Source: Gammaproteobacteria bacterium
GTDB taxonomy: Bacteria > Pseudomonadota > Gammaproteobacteria > SZUA-229
Assembly: GCA_030641945.1 (NCBI GenBank)
Contig: DAOWLL010000069.1
Coordinates: 1-7,463, forward strand
DNA: 7,463 bases
Direction of reading: 5' to 3'
Shown piece by piece: positions 1 through 6,215 of this stretch. Every line of letters begins with the position of its first letter. Within the stretch, counting starts at the first letter, position 1. Made by a program: the position numbers and the translations under genes. The notes beneath the pieces are model-generated. The model was not told the origin of the DNA, searched no databases, and saw only the letters and a program-made list of their open reading frames with translations.

Positions 1-100
1 GCGCTAAATATTCTAGTAATACCCTGAAAAAGAACAAGCGGCAACAAATACATCTTTTCCTTTGCGAACTTTGCGCCTTTGCGGTGAATAGTTCTTGAAT
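1..100. other. Left-edge non-coding flank
   Basis: This stretch lies beyond the terminator that closes the FHA/PP2C/kinase module. I see no convincing coding region, RNA gene or promoter in it. The only structure is the tandem CTTTGCG repeat at 59-88, listed separately. It is probably the spacer between this operon and whatever lies left of the window. Confidence 0.5.
59..88. repeat. Tandem CTTTGCG short repeat
   Basis: CTTTGCG occurs three times, at 60-66, 69-75 and 77-83, with unit spacings of 9 and 8 bp, and ends in GGTGAA. On the minus strand it reads as TTCACCGCAAAG followed by further GCAAAG units. The repeats are visible directly. From memory, similar GCGCAAAG-rich strings recur in intergenic DNA of many unrelated bacteria, so this may be one copy of a dispersed element. 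That needs a genome-wide search. It is too short, and its spacers are too small, to be a CRISPR array. Confidence 0.6.
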
Positions 101-127
101 AAAAAAATGCCCGCTTTCGCGGGCATT
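101..127 (-). terminator. Intrinsic terminator of the FHA/PP2C/kinase module
   Basis: A perfect 9-bp inverted repeat, AATGCCCGC (106-114) and GCGGGCATT (119-127), encloses a 4-nt loop. On the minus strand the loop reads GAAA, a stable tetraloop, and the stem runs straight into a T tract (the A run at 101-107). This is a textbook rho-independent terminator. It sits about 23 bp past the FHA gene's stop codon. On the plus strand no T tract follows the hairpin, so it should act mainly on leftward transcription. Confidence 0.93.
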
Positions 128-149
128 CGTTAGCTATAACGGTAAATGC

Positions 150-866
150 TTAACCGAGAGAAAAACCCATTTTGATACCAGCAACTTCTATCTCATCGCC
201 ATGTTTGAGTGGTTGTGCCTGCATGCCTATTTCAACACCGTTAACCGTCGGGTTGGACGGTGATGATGCTGCATCCACTACGATCAGGAAATAACCCGTA
301 GGACGACGCGTAACCGCGGCAACCTGAACACCGGGTTTCCCCAGGGTGGTAAGGATTTTGGTTAATTTCAGATCTTTGCCACTGTTGGTGCCGCTGAGTA
401 TTTTAAGACATGCCGCCCCCGGGTCTTCTGAGCCGGCTGCGCCTGAAGAGGCGAGATCGGATGCGATTTTACCGATGGTTTGTTCCAGCTTCTTGTCCAT
501 CTCTTCCTGTTCGGGCATGCCGTCTCCATCCGGGCGTATGATCATTGTTCTCTCAAAATTGCCCGTGCCGGTATCTGCTGCTTCATTCCTATACGTCAGT
601 TCGTGTTTGCCGATGGCGATGATTTCGCCATTTTGCAGCGCGTGCTTATTAACTTTTTCACCATTAATGAATGTACCGTTGGTGCTTTTAAGGTCTTCAA
701 TGAAGGAGTCATTAAGTATGGTGAGTACTTTGGCATGCTTGCCGCTGACAGCGAGATTATCGATGTGAATATCGTTGTCTGCTTTGCGTCCGATCGTCAA
801 GGTCTCCTGATTGAGATCGTATTCACACAAAGTTTCACCTTTAAAACTAAGTACCAGTTTTGCCAT
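150..866 (-). CDS. FHA-domain phosphothreonine-binding protein, two-domain
   Basis: A 238-residue protein with no signal peptide or membrane segment, so probably cytoplasmic. Residues about 5-93 form a canonical forkhead-associated domain: GR at 26-27, S41 and H44 (S-x-x-H), and STNGTFING at 61-69 hold the usual phosphothreonine-binding residues. A linker (94-150) contains FERTMIIR around T107, followed by an acidic, Ala/Ser-rich stretch. Residues about 153-238 look like a second, degenerate FHA fold: TTLGKPGVQ, a VNG at 208-210 and HGDEIEVAG at 222-230 remain, but the S-x-x-H signature is absent. It is the last gene of the kinase/phosphatase module, 23 bp after the PP2C gene, with AGGA 7 nt before the ATG. 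The inferred role is substrate or adaptor of the upstream Ser/Thr kinase, comparable in logic to GarA/OdhI or the Fha protein of type VI secretion. The downstream target is unknown. Confidence 0.9.
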   Translation of the reverse strand: MAKLVLSFKGETLCEYDLNQETLTIGRKADNDIHIDNLAVSGKHAKVLTILNDSFIEDLKSTNGTFINGEKVNKHALQNGEIIAIGKHELTYRNEAADTGTGNFERTMIIRPDGDGMPEQEEMDKKLEQTIGKIASDLASSGAAGSEDPGAACLKILSGTNSGKDLKLTKILTTLGKPGVQVAAVTRRPTGYFLIVVDAASSPSNPTVNGVEIGMQAQPLKHGDEIEVAGIKMGFSLG

Positions 867-873
867 TGTTATA

Positions 874-878
874 TCCTG
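874..878 (-). promoter_or_regulatory. Ribosome binding site of the FHA gene
   Basis: On the minus strand CAGGA lies 7 nt upstream of the ATG at 864-866. This good Shine-Dalgarno match supports the chosen start and suggests the gene can be initiated independently of PP2C translation. Confidence 0.7.
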
Positions 879-889
879 CTTGCGTTATA

Positions 890-1720
890 TCATGAGAATA
901 ATTCAAAAAACCGAGAAAACAAGTTTTTGTTCGTGTTCGCCAAAAAAGGCTTTAAGGGTCTTGCCAGAATTGCCGAAATATTATCTTTACCGCCTGATTC
1001 GTTGGACACGCGTATTAATTCAGCCGCGATTTCTTCCAGGTCTTCACTGTTGTTCGTAATCGTTTTATTAATGGTGCCATCTTTGACCATGTCAGTGACG
1101 CCATCAGAGCATAGCAGGTAAATATCCCCTGGATGTACGACACCGTCAAACACATCAACCTCGACTGTTTCTTCAATGCCGACTGCGCGTGTGACCATGT
1201 TCTTGTTGAGTGATTGTTCAGCCTGCTCAGCTGTGTAAAAGCCCCTTTCGACGAGCTCCTGCGTCAGGCTATGGTCGCGTGTGATTTGCTCGAGCTCGCC
1301 ATCTCGATATCGATATAGCCTGGAGTCGCCGACATGGGCTACCGTGAAACGGCCATCATAAAACAGCAGTACCACCACCGTTGTGCCCATGCCGCGGTAT
1401 TGTGAACTCTCGTTCGAGGCGTTAAAAACGTTTGCATTTGCCCTGGTGACAGCATCGTGAACGGCAATACTCTCAAGGCTGTGGCCGGATTTTTCATCGA
1501 TGCCGCCGGGGCTGGTTTTTTTCAGCGTGTCAGCGAGCGTATCCAGTATCGTGTTGACTGTGATGGCACTGGCGACTTCACCGCCGCGGTGCCCACCCAT
1601 GCCATCGGCCAGCACTACAAGTCCAAGATCCTGGTTATTGCCAATTGAGTCCTCGTTATGATCCCTGACCAGGCCGACATCGCTTAGTCCAAAGATCTCA
1701 ATCTTGTGCTTGAGTGTCAT
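890..1720 (-). CDS. PP2C-family Ser/Thr protein phosphatase
   Basis: A 276-residue metal-dependent (PPM) phosphatase expected to remove phosphate from Ser/Thr on the neighbouring kinase and FHA protein. The family motifs appear in order: RDHNEDS at 19-25, LADGMGGH at 37-44 (D39 and G40 as metal ligands), GMGTT at 110-114, HVGDSRLY at 129-136, CSDGVTDM at 204-211 (D206) and GGKDNISA at 243-250 (D246). All expected metal-binding aspartates are present, so it should be active. Its length is typical of bacterial single-domain PP2Cs, except that the C-terminus ends in an aromatic tail (LFSRFFELFS, 267-276). It starts 6 bp after the kinase stop codon, and its Shine-Dalgarno lies in the kinase's last codons, which implies coupled translation. 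The type VI secretion phosphatase PppA is a relative by family, but no secretion genes are in view. Confidence 0.94.
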   Translation of the reverse strand: MTLKHKIEIFGLSDVGLVRDHNEDSIGNNQDLGLVVLADGMGGHRGGEVASAITVNTILDTLADTLKKTSPGGIDEKSGHSLESIAVHDAVTRANANVFNASNESSQYRGMGTTVVVLLFYDGRFTVAHVGDSRLYRYRDGELEQITRDHSLTQELVERGFYTAEQAEQSLNKNMVTRAVGIEETVEVDVFDGVVHPGDIYLLCSDGVTDMVKDGTINKTITNNSEDLEEIAAELIRVSNESGGKDNISAILARPLKPFLANTNKNLFSRFFELFS

Positions 1721-1726
1721 TGGCTA

Positions 1727-4417
1727 TCACAGTCCTTTACGTTCTGCCGCGATAATTCTCTGGCACTTGCCAATATCATCCGCCAATCGCATTCCTGTCT
1801 TATAACGCTTGCCGGTATCTTTCTCCATGGCGCGGTTGATAATGATGCATACACAGCGTGGTATATCAGGATTTATCGTGTCTGGCGAAGCGTGTTTTTC
1901 ATTGGTGATTTTGTACATCAGGTTCGCCATTGAGTCTCCCTGGAATGGAAGCTCACCGGTAACCAGCTGGTACATCATTACGCCGAGTGAGTACAGGTCG
2001 GACTGGCCGTTTATTTTTGTACCGGCCAGCTGCTCCGGTGACATGTATGATGGTGTACCCAACACCATGCCGGTTTTTGTTTTGCTTGAATCCGTAATGC
2101 GGGCGATACCGAAATCCGTGATCTTCATGATGTCCGTTTCAGGGTCCCACATAATGTTGGCGGGTTTGATATCACGATGTACAACATTGCTGTTATGGGC
2201 ATAGTCGAGGCCTTCGGCAGCGCGTTTGACCAGTTCGAGCACCTTGTCGATGGGCAGCAGCCGGTCTTTTTTGATGTAGCCGGTCAGGTCAGCGCCCTTG
2301 AGAAACTCCATTGCTATATAGGCAAGGTCGTGTTCTTCACCGGCATCGAAAATGGTCACAATACTCGGATGTGTCAGTCGTCCTGCGGTCTCTGCTTCGC
2401 GAAAGAAACGGTTTTTAACATCCTCTAGTTTGTCGGCTTCAAACTCATCTGATAATGCCATTGTCTTGATGGCAACAACACGGGATATCTTAGGGTCCTT
2501 GCCGAGGTAGACAGCGCCCATGGCGCCTTTGCCAAGTTCTCGTTCAACTTCATAACGGCCAAGCATTGGTTTTTCAACGCCGCTGTCATCAACAAACAGG
2601 GCTCCGCCCAGTGATGAGCTGCCGCCACCCAGTATGACGGTTTCTTCCATGGCCCTGGCGCGTTTAGAACGATCTTTGATATCACGAAAACCTGCATCAT
2701 GTTTATTCATGTAGTCGTATACCGACTTGGCCTTGTTGAACTGGCGCTTGCGTTCATAATCAAGCGCAAGGTTATAAAGAAGTTCAAGAACTGAATCGTC
2801 TACCGGCAGTTTGCGGAATTTTTCGAATGCCATATCGAGTTGTCCCTGGCCCTGCATAGAAAGACCCAGCATGCGGTAGCTTTCAGCCGTTTCGATGTCC
2901 AGCCGCGCCTTGCCGCGCTCGGTCATCAGGAAGCGTCGGGTGGTCAACAGTAGATGACCGCTAATGAGAAGCGTATTGGGCAGCATTAACTGGACCCAGA
3001 TGCCTTGCCTGGTCATCAAGATATATTCACTGAGAAAAAATGCAGTGAAGAGCAGGGCGGTTACCGTAAAGCCTGCGGCAGCGCCCATTCTGGGCAATGC
3101 AATCATAAGATGAAGTGCAACCAGCGCAAAGGCGCTAAGCATAGCAACCATGCCCCAGGCAGGCTGAACAAAGAAATCCTCGTTAAGGATGCTCGATACC
3201 GAATGTGCCAGAATCATTACAGGCGGCATGTTGGGATCGACAGGCGTTACCATGCTGTCGCCAATACCAGTAGCCGTAGCCCCAATCAGCACAAGCTTGT
3301 TATTGAACTTGCTCGCTGGAATTTTTCCCTGCAGCACATCATAAAATGAATCCACCGGGAATGCCTGTTTGCCAGATTCATTGCCGCTGTAGAAAAAGGT
3401 ATTCATCAACAACTGGCCATCGGTTTTAATGTGCAGACGACCGAGGCTGACACTGTTGCCGAAAATAGCCTTGATATCATTCACCTCAAGGTTGAGACTT
3501 TTTGCTGCTAGCAACAGCGCCATGGACGGGTAGAAATCACCGTAGTAGTTAACCAGCAGCGGTTCTGAGCGAAGTCCGCCATCGACATCCAGGGTGGATA
3601 CGAGGGCGCCTATGCCGGTGGCTGCTTCGCCTGCGGCAGCTATGGGTGCAAGCGCATCGACCATGGATATCGGTGTCAGCCCGTCGGGATTCGTTGTGAT
3701 GTTATTGATAATGTTTTGTTCAGGCAGTTTATTTTGCTGCACATAATCCGGCAGGTCTTCATCGGGACGCCCCAGTTGCGTACCTGGACTGAACGTCATT
3801 GCAAGCACAACATTGTTTGTCACTGTCATGCTTTCTGCCAGCGTAAGATCGGTATCGAGTGCCAGTTCTGCTGCAGCAAGAAAGTCAGTGTAGTTGACGA
3901 TCTCGACCGCAACATCGGATTTAAGCGGTGAGTTTGCAAGGTACTCTGATATCTGCTTGATCGCATTGCGGCCGTTAGCATCACGCTTGTTTTTCAGCCT
4001 GTCGCCTGATGATTTGATGACCTTTTCAAGATCAACAATATTTCCCGGTACTGCAGCGATAGCGCTGTTTTCGAAGGCTGATTTTAATTCTGTGATGTAC
4101 TGCAGGCCCGGGTCGATATGCGGCTCGGTAAACAGGACGGTTTGGCCAATTGCCCTGGCGCCGCCTTCGGTTAGTATTTCATGCATGTGTGCATGAACAT
4201 CCCGTGGCCAGGGCCAGCGCCCTATATTGGCTATACTCTCATCGTCAATTGCAATGACTGCAACTTTATCGCTGGGTATGCGTGTAGATGAACGAACACT
4301 AAAATCATAAGCGCTGCGTTCAAGTCCCTGCAGGAAATCTGAGCCGGAAAATACCAGGAAAACGAGAGTGATCAGAAGACCGACGAACCAGTCGCTTTTC
4401 CAAATCCCTTTTTTCAT
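1727..4417 (-). CDS. CHASE2-sensor transmembrane Ser/Thr protein kinase
   Basis: An 896-residue inner-membrane receptor kinase. The order is: membrane segment (about 11-27); periplasmic CHASE2 sensor (about 30-415, with VAVIAIDDESI, GRWPWPRD at 66-73 and KLVLIGATATGIGD at 374-387); three membrane helices (about 420-441, 445-467, 474-492); two TPR-like helical repeats (about 509-575); a Gly/Ser-rich linker with EETVILGG (591-598); and a Hanks-type kinase domain (about 621-890). Catalytic parts are intact: GKGAMGAVY at 629-637, K651 in VAIK, E674, HRDIKPAN at 747-754 with D749, and DFG at 768-770. An activation loop rich in Thr/Ser (T775, T780, T782, T788) ends in SPE at 793-795. As an RD kinase it is probably activated by loop autophosphorylation. 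The TM-CHASE2-3TM layout is typical of CHASE2 receptors; the ligand is unknown. The start is supported by a GGGGGAAG stretch just upstream and the following membrane segment. It heads the kinase/PP2C/FHA module. Confidence 0.95.
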   Translation of the reverse strand: MKKGIWKSDWFVGLLITLVFLVFSGSDFLQGLERSAYDFSVRSSTRIPSDKVAVIAIDDESIANIGRWPWPRDVHAHMHEILTEGGARAIGQTVLFTEPHIDPGLQYITELKSAFENSAIAAVPGNIVDLEKVIKSSGDRLKNKRDANGRNAIKQISEYLANSPLKSDVAVEIVNYTDFLAAAELALDTDLTLAESMTVTNNVVLAMTFSPGTQLGRPDEDLPDYVQQNKLPEQNIINNITTNPDGLTPISMVDALAPIAAAGEAATGIGALVSTLDVDGGLRSEPLLVNYYGDFYPSMALLLAAKSLNLEVNDIKAIFGNSVSLGRLHIKTDGQLLMNTFFYSGNESGKQAFPVDSFYDVLQGKIPASKFNNKLVLIGATATGIGDSMVTPVDPNMPPVMILAHSVSSILNEDFFVQPAWGMVAMLSAFALVALHLMIALPRMGAAAGFTVTALLFTAFFLSEYILMTRQGIWVQLMLPNTLLISGHLLLTTRRFLMTERGKARLDIETAESYRMLGLSMQGQGQLDMAFEKFRKLPVDDSVLELLYNLALDYERKRQFNKAKSVYDYMNKHDAGFRDIKDRSKRARAMEETVILGGGSSSLGGALFVDDSGVEKPMLGRYEVERELGKGAMGAVYLGKDPKISRVVAIKTMALSDEFEADKLEDVKNRFFREAETAGRLTHPSIVTIFDAGEEHDLAYIAMEFLKGADLTGYIKKDRLLPIDKVLELVKRAAEGLDYAHNSNVVHRDIKPANIMWDPETDIMKITDFGIARITDSSKTKTGMVLGTPSYMSPEQLAGTKINGQSDLYSLGVMMYQLVTGELPFQGDSMANLMYKITNEKHASPDTINPDIPRCVCIIINRAMEKDTGKRYKTGMRLADDIGKCQRIIAAERKGL
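1733..1738 (-). promoter_or_regulatory. Ribosome binding site of PP2C gene inside kinase 3' end
   Basis: On the minus strand AAAGGA overlaps the Lys-Gly codons just before the kinase stop and lies 12 nt from the PP2C ATG. The long spacing and the location suggest that ribosomes finishing the kinase help start phosphatase translation, which would keep the two levels linked. Confidence 0.55.
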
Positions 4418-4581
4418 GGACTTCCCCCGGAATCTATTATTGTTAGCCTGATATCACTAAACTGGGAAAGTCCAGTCAGTTCTTTGATATCAAGCAGTTG
4501 ACTACTGTTTCATGCTATCAATTGAGCATAGCTCATTAAGAATTTAATGTGGCTGATACAGTCAGTCAGATGCAGAGGGAA
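4418..4581. promoter_or_regulatory. sppA-kinase intergenic region, palindrome-rich
   Basis: This 164-bp gap has no gene and no clear intrinsic terminator for sppA. It contains TGATATCA at 4449-4456 and TTGATATCAA at 4484-4493, a hairpin ACTGG/CCAGT at 4461-4476 between them, the near-palindrome TGAGC-ATA-GCTCA at 4523-4535, and CATTAA-GAAT-TTAATG at 4534-4549. I could not identify a convincing -35/-10 pair reading towards the kinase. The palindromes suggest control of the kinase module separate from the sppA operon, but read-through from sppA is equally possible. Confidence 0.4.
4449..4493. repeat. Paired TGATATCA palindromes, candidate operator
   Basis: Two identical 8-bp palindromes (4449-4456 and 4485-4492, the second extended to 10 bp) have centres 36 bp apart and lie about 30 and 70 bp before the kinase ATG. 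A 5-bp-arm hairpin (4461-4476) falls almost midway between them. The arrangement fits a dimeric repressor or activator binding two sites, but no known operator is recognised and chance cannot be excluded for 8-bp words. Confidence 0.3.
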
Positions 4582-5520
4582 TTAATATAATTTGGGGGAG
4601 AAATATTCCTTGTTGAGCATTTTTGCGGTTGAAGCACCCAGTCTGTCTGCCAGTCTGTCCAGCACGTTTTCTTCCACGCTGTACTCAACGATATCTTCAG
4701 CGCCGATGACCTCGCGTGCCACATGGCTGGCGCTGCCAACATTGTCGGCCAGACCATATTTAATGGCTTCCTGACCTGTCCAGATCAGTCCTGTGAAAAG
4801 ACCGTCGAATTCCTTGAGCCGGTCACCACGGCCTTTTTTTACCGCATCGATAAATTGCTGATGAATATCATCGATCATGGCTTGCAGGTGCTTCATGGCT
4901 TTTTCATTAACGGGTGTGAATGGGTCGAGCAGTGCCTTGTATTCACCTGCCGTCAGTGTGCGGCTTTCAATACCCAGTTTCTCCATGGCATCGACGGCCC
5001 CATAGCTGTCCATGCGCACGCCAATGGAGCCGACGATGCTTGAATTGCTCACGTAGATTTCATCGGCCGCTGAGGCGACATAGTAACCGCCTGAAGCGGC
5101 CATGTCGCTGACCACGGCATAGAGTGGTGTCTCGGGGTATTTTTCACGCAGGCGTAGAATTTCGTCATAGATATATCCCGCCTGTACCGGTGTGCCGCCG
5201 GGGCTGTTAATGCGCAGTATTACACCCTCGGTTTTTTCATCTTCAAATGCGCTTCTGAGCGCACTAACGATATTGTCAGCACTGGCTGTTTCGTCATCAG
5301 CGATGACGCCCTGCAATTCAACCAGGGCGGTATGTTTTTGTGTGATCTTCGCCTTGCTTATATCCGGTTCCACAAACATAAACAGGACAAATGTAATGTA
5401 GGCGAATACCAGAAATTTGAAAAATATACTCCAGCGCCGTGCACGTTTTTGTTCTTTCAGGCTGGCCTGTGCCAGTTTGGTAATTACGCGTCTTTCCCAG
5501 AGATGTTCTTGATCAGTCAT
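4582..5520 (-). CDS. sppA: Signal peptide peptidase SppA (36K type)
   Basis: A 312-residue membrane-anchored serine protease of family S49 that degrades signal peptides left in the membrane after secretion. A basic cytoplasmic N-terminus (1-30) precedes one membrane anchor (about 31-50), leaving the protease domain on the periplasmic side. Conserved features include RINSPGGTP at 103-111, the nucleophile S143 in MAASGGYY (140-147), GSIGVRMD at 164-171 and the general-base lysine K195 in GEYKAL. The length matches the short, Bacillus/Pseudomonas-type SppA rather than the roughly 600-residue tandem E. coli enzyme, so it should work as an oligomer with Ser and Lys supplied by neighbouring subunits. 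The ATG overlaps the HAD gene stop (ATGA), and AGGAAG lies 10 nt upstream. The rluC-HAD-sppA order is known from Pseudomonas. Confidence 0.95.
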   Translation of the reverse strand: MTDQEHLWERRVITKLAQASLKEQKRARRWSIFFKFLVFAYITFVLFMFVEPDISKAKITQKHTALVELQGVIADDETASADNIVSALRSAFEDEKTEGVILRINSPGGTPVQAGYIYDEILRLREKYPETPLYAVVSDMAASGGYYVASAADEIYVSNSSIVGSIGVRMDSYGAVDAMEKLGIESRTLTAGEYKALLDPFTPVNEKAMKHLQAMIDDIHQQFIDAVKKGRGDRLKEFDGLFTGLIWTGQEAIKYGLADNVGSASHVAREVIGAEDIVEYSVEENVLDRLADRLGASTAKMLNKEYFSPKLY

Positions 5521-6215
5521 TGTTCACTTGCTTCCTGTTTATTGAAACTGTGCTGCGTATTATGGGATAAAAATTCATATAAGTCTGTGATGTTGTCCAG
5601 GCAGATTAACGGATTATGTATCATTAATGATTCAGCATCCTCCACACCGTGTGTGACACCGATTGCATTTACACCTGCGTTTCCCGCCATCAGCATGTCA
5701 TGTTCACTGTCACCAATCATCACGGCATCCTTAGCGTGCGTGTCTAGCTCGTGCAATATACTGTTGAGCATTTCCGGATGGGGTTTGGACAGGTTTTCCC
5801 CGGCACAGCGGGTAGTGACGAAATAGTGGCCGAGTTTGTGCTTCTGCATGGCACGATCAAGCCCGCTGCGGCTCTTGCCTGTGGCGACTGCCAGGCTGTA
5901 ATTGTCAGCGATCAGCTGTTTCAGCAGGTTCTCGACGCCATCGAACAATAATTCCGGTACCTTGCTGTGATAGAGGAAATCCTGCCGGTAGGCATCTGCC
6001 ACTGATTCAACTTTTACCGCATCCAGTTCCGGGTGCAGGCGTTCAATGGCTTCATTTAAACCGAGGCCGATTACACTGCGTGCCTTATCTTCACTGAGTC
6101 GGATGCCGCAAATCTCGTGGCTTGCATGTTGCAGGCTGGTCACAATGCGCTCGATAGAATCGATCAGGGTGCCGTCCCAGTCAAATACCAGCAGCTTGAA
6201 TCTGTCTTCATTCAT
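5517..6215 (-). CDS. HAD-superfamily phosphatase, Gph-like (subfamily IA)
   Basis: A 232-residue soluble haloacid-dehalogenase-type hydrolase, expected to dephosphorylate a small phosphorylated metabolite. All four HAD motifs are present: DWDGT at 12-16 (nucleophile D12, acid/base D14), ATGKS at 111-115 (T112), K144 in SKPHPEM, and GDSEHDM at 168-174 (D169, D173 for Mg2+). Residues about 17-90 form the helical C1 cap that sets substrate choice. Overall it resembles phosphoglycolate phosphatase (Gph) and other small-cap enzymes, but the substrate cannot be read from sequence. It overlaps rluC by 4 bp at its start and sppA by 4 bp at its end. Only a weak GGAT precedes its ATG, so translation probably depends on ribosomes from rluC. 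A homologue holds the same rluC-sppA position in Pseudomonas. Confidence 0.9.
   Translation of the reverse strand: MNEDRFKLLVFDWDGTLIDSIERIVTSLQHASHEICGIRLSEDKARSVIGLGLNEAIERLHPELDAVKVESVADAYRQDFLYHSKVPELLFDGVENLLKQLIADNYSLAVATGKSRSGLDRAMQKHKLGHYFVTTRCAGENLSKPHPEMLNSILHELDTHAKDAVMIGDSEHDMLMAGNAGVNAIGVTHGVEDAESLMIHNPLICLDNITDLYEFLSHNTQHSFNKQEASEQ
5531..5536 (-). promoter_or_regulatory. Ribosome binding site of sppA inside the HAD gene
   Basis: On the minus strand AGGAAG lies 10 nt before the sppA ATG and within the last codons of the HAD phosphatase gene. Together with the ATGA overlap it fixes the sppA start and indicates coupled translation. Confidence 0.65.

Noticed and set aside
60..83. 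CTTTGCG repeats considered as a CRISPR fragment
   Set aside because: Units are 7 bp with 1-2 bp between them, far shorter than CRISPR repeats and spacers, and there are no cas genes.
480..1121. 213-residue plus-strand open frame antisense to the FHA and PP2C genes
   Set aside because: Both minus-strand genes beneath it carry complete family motifs; the plus-strand translation shows no recognisable domain and spans the gene boundary.
2425..2700. 91-residue minus-strand frame inside the kinase gene
   Set aside because: It overlaps the kinase glycine-loop region in another frame; the kinase reading is continuous and motif-complete, so there is no frameshift to explain.
150..4417. Type VI secretion regulatory cluster
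   Set aside because: The kinase, PP2C and FHA proteins share families with PpkA, PppA and Fha, but no secretion structural gene is present and the sensor domain is CHASE2.
5332..5826. 164-residue plus-strand open frame antisense to sppA and the HAD gene
   Set aside because: It crosses the sppA/HAD junction opposite clearly functional genes and its translation is Cys/Ser-rich without motifs, as expected for a shadow frame.
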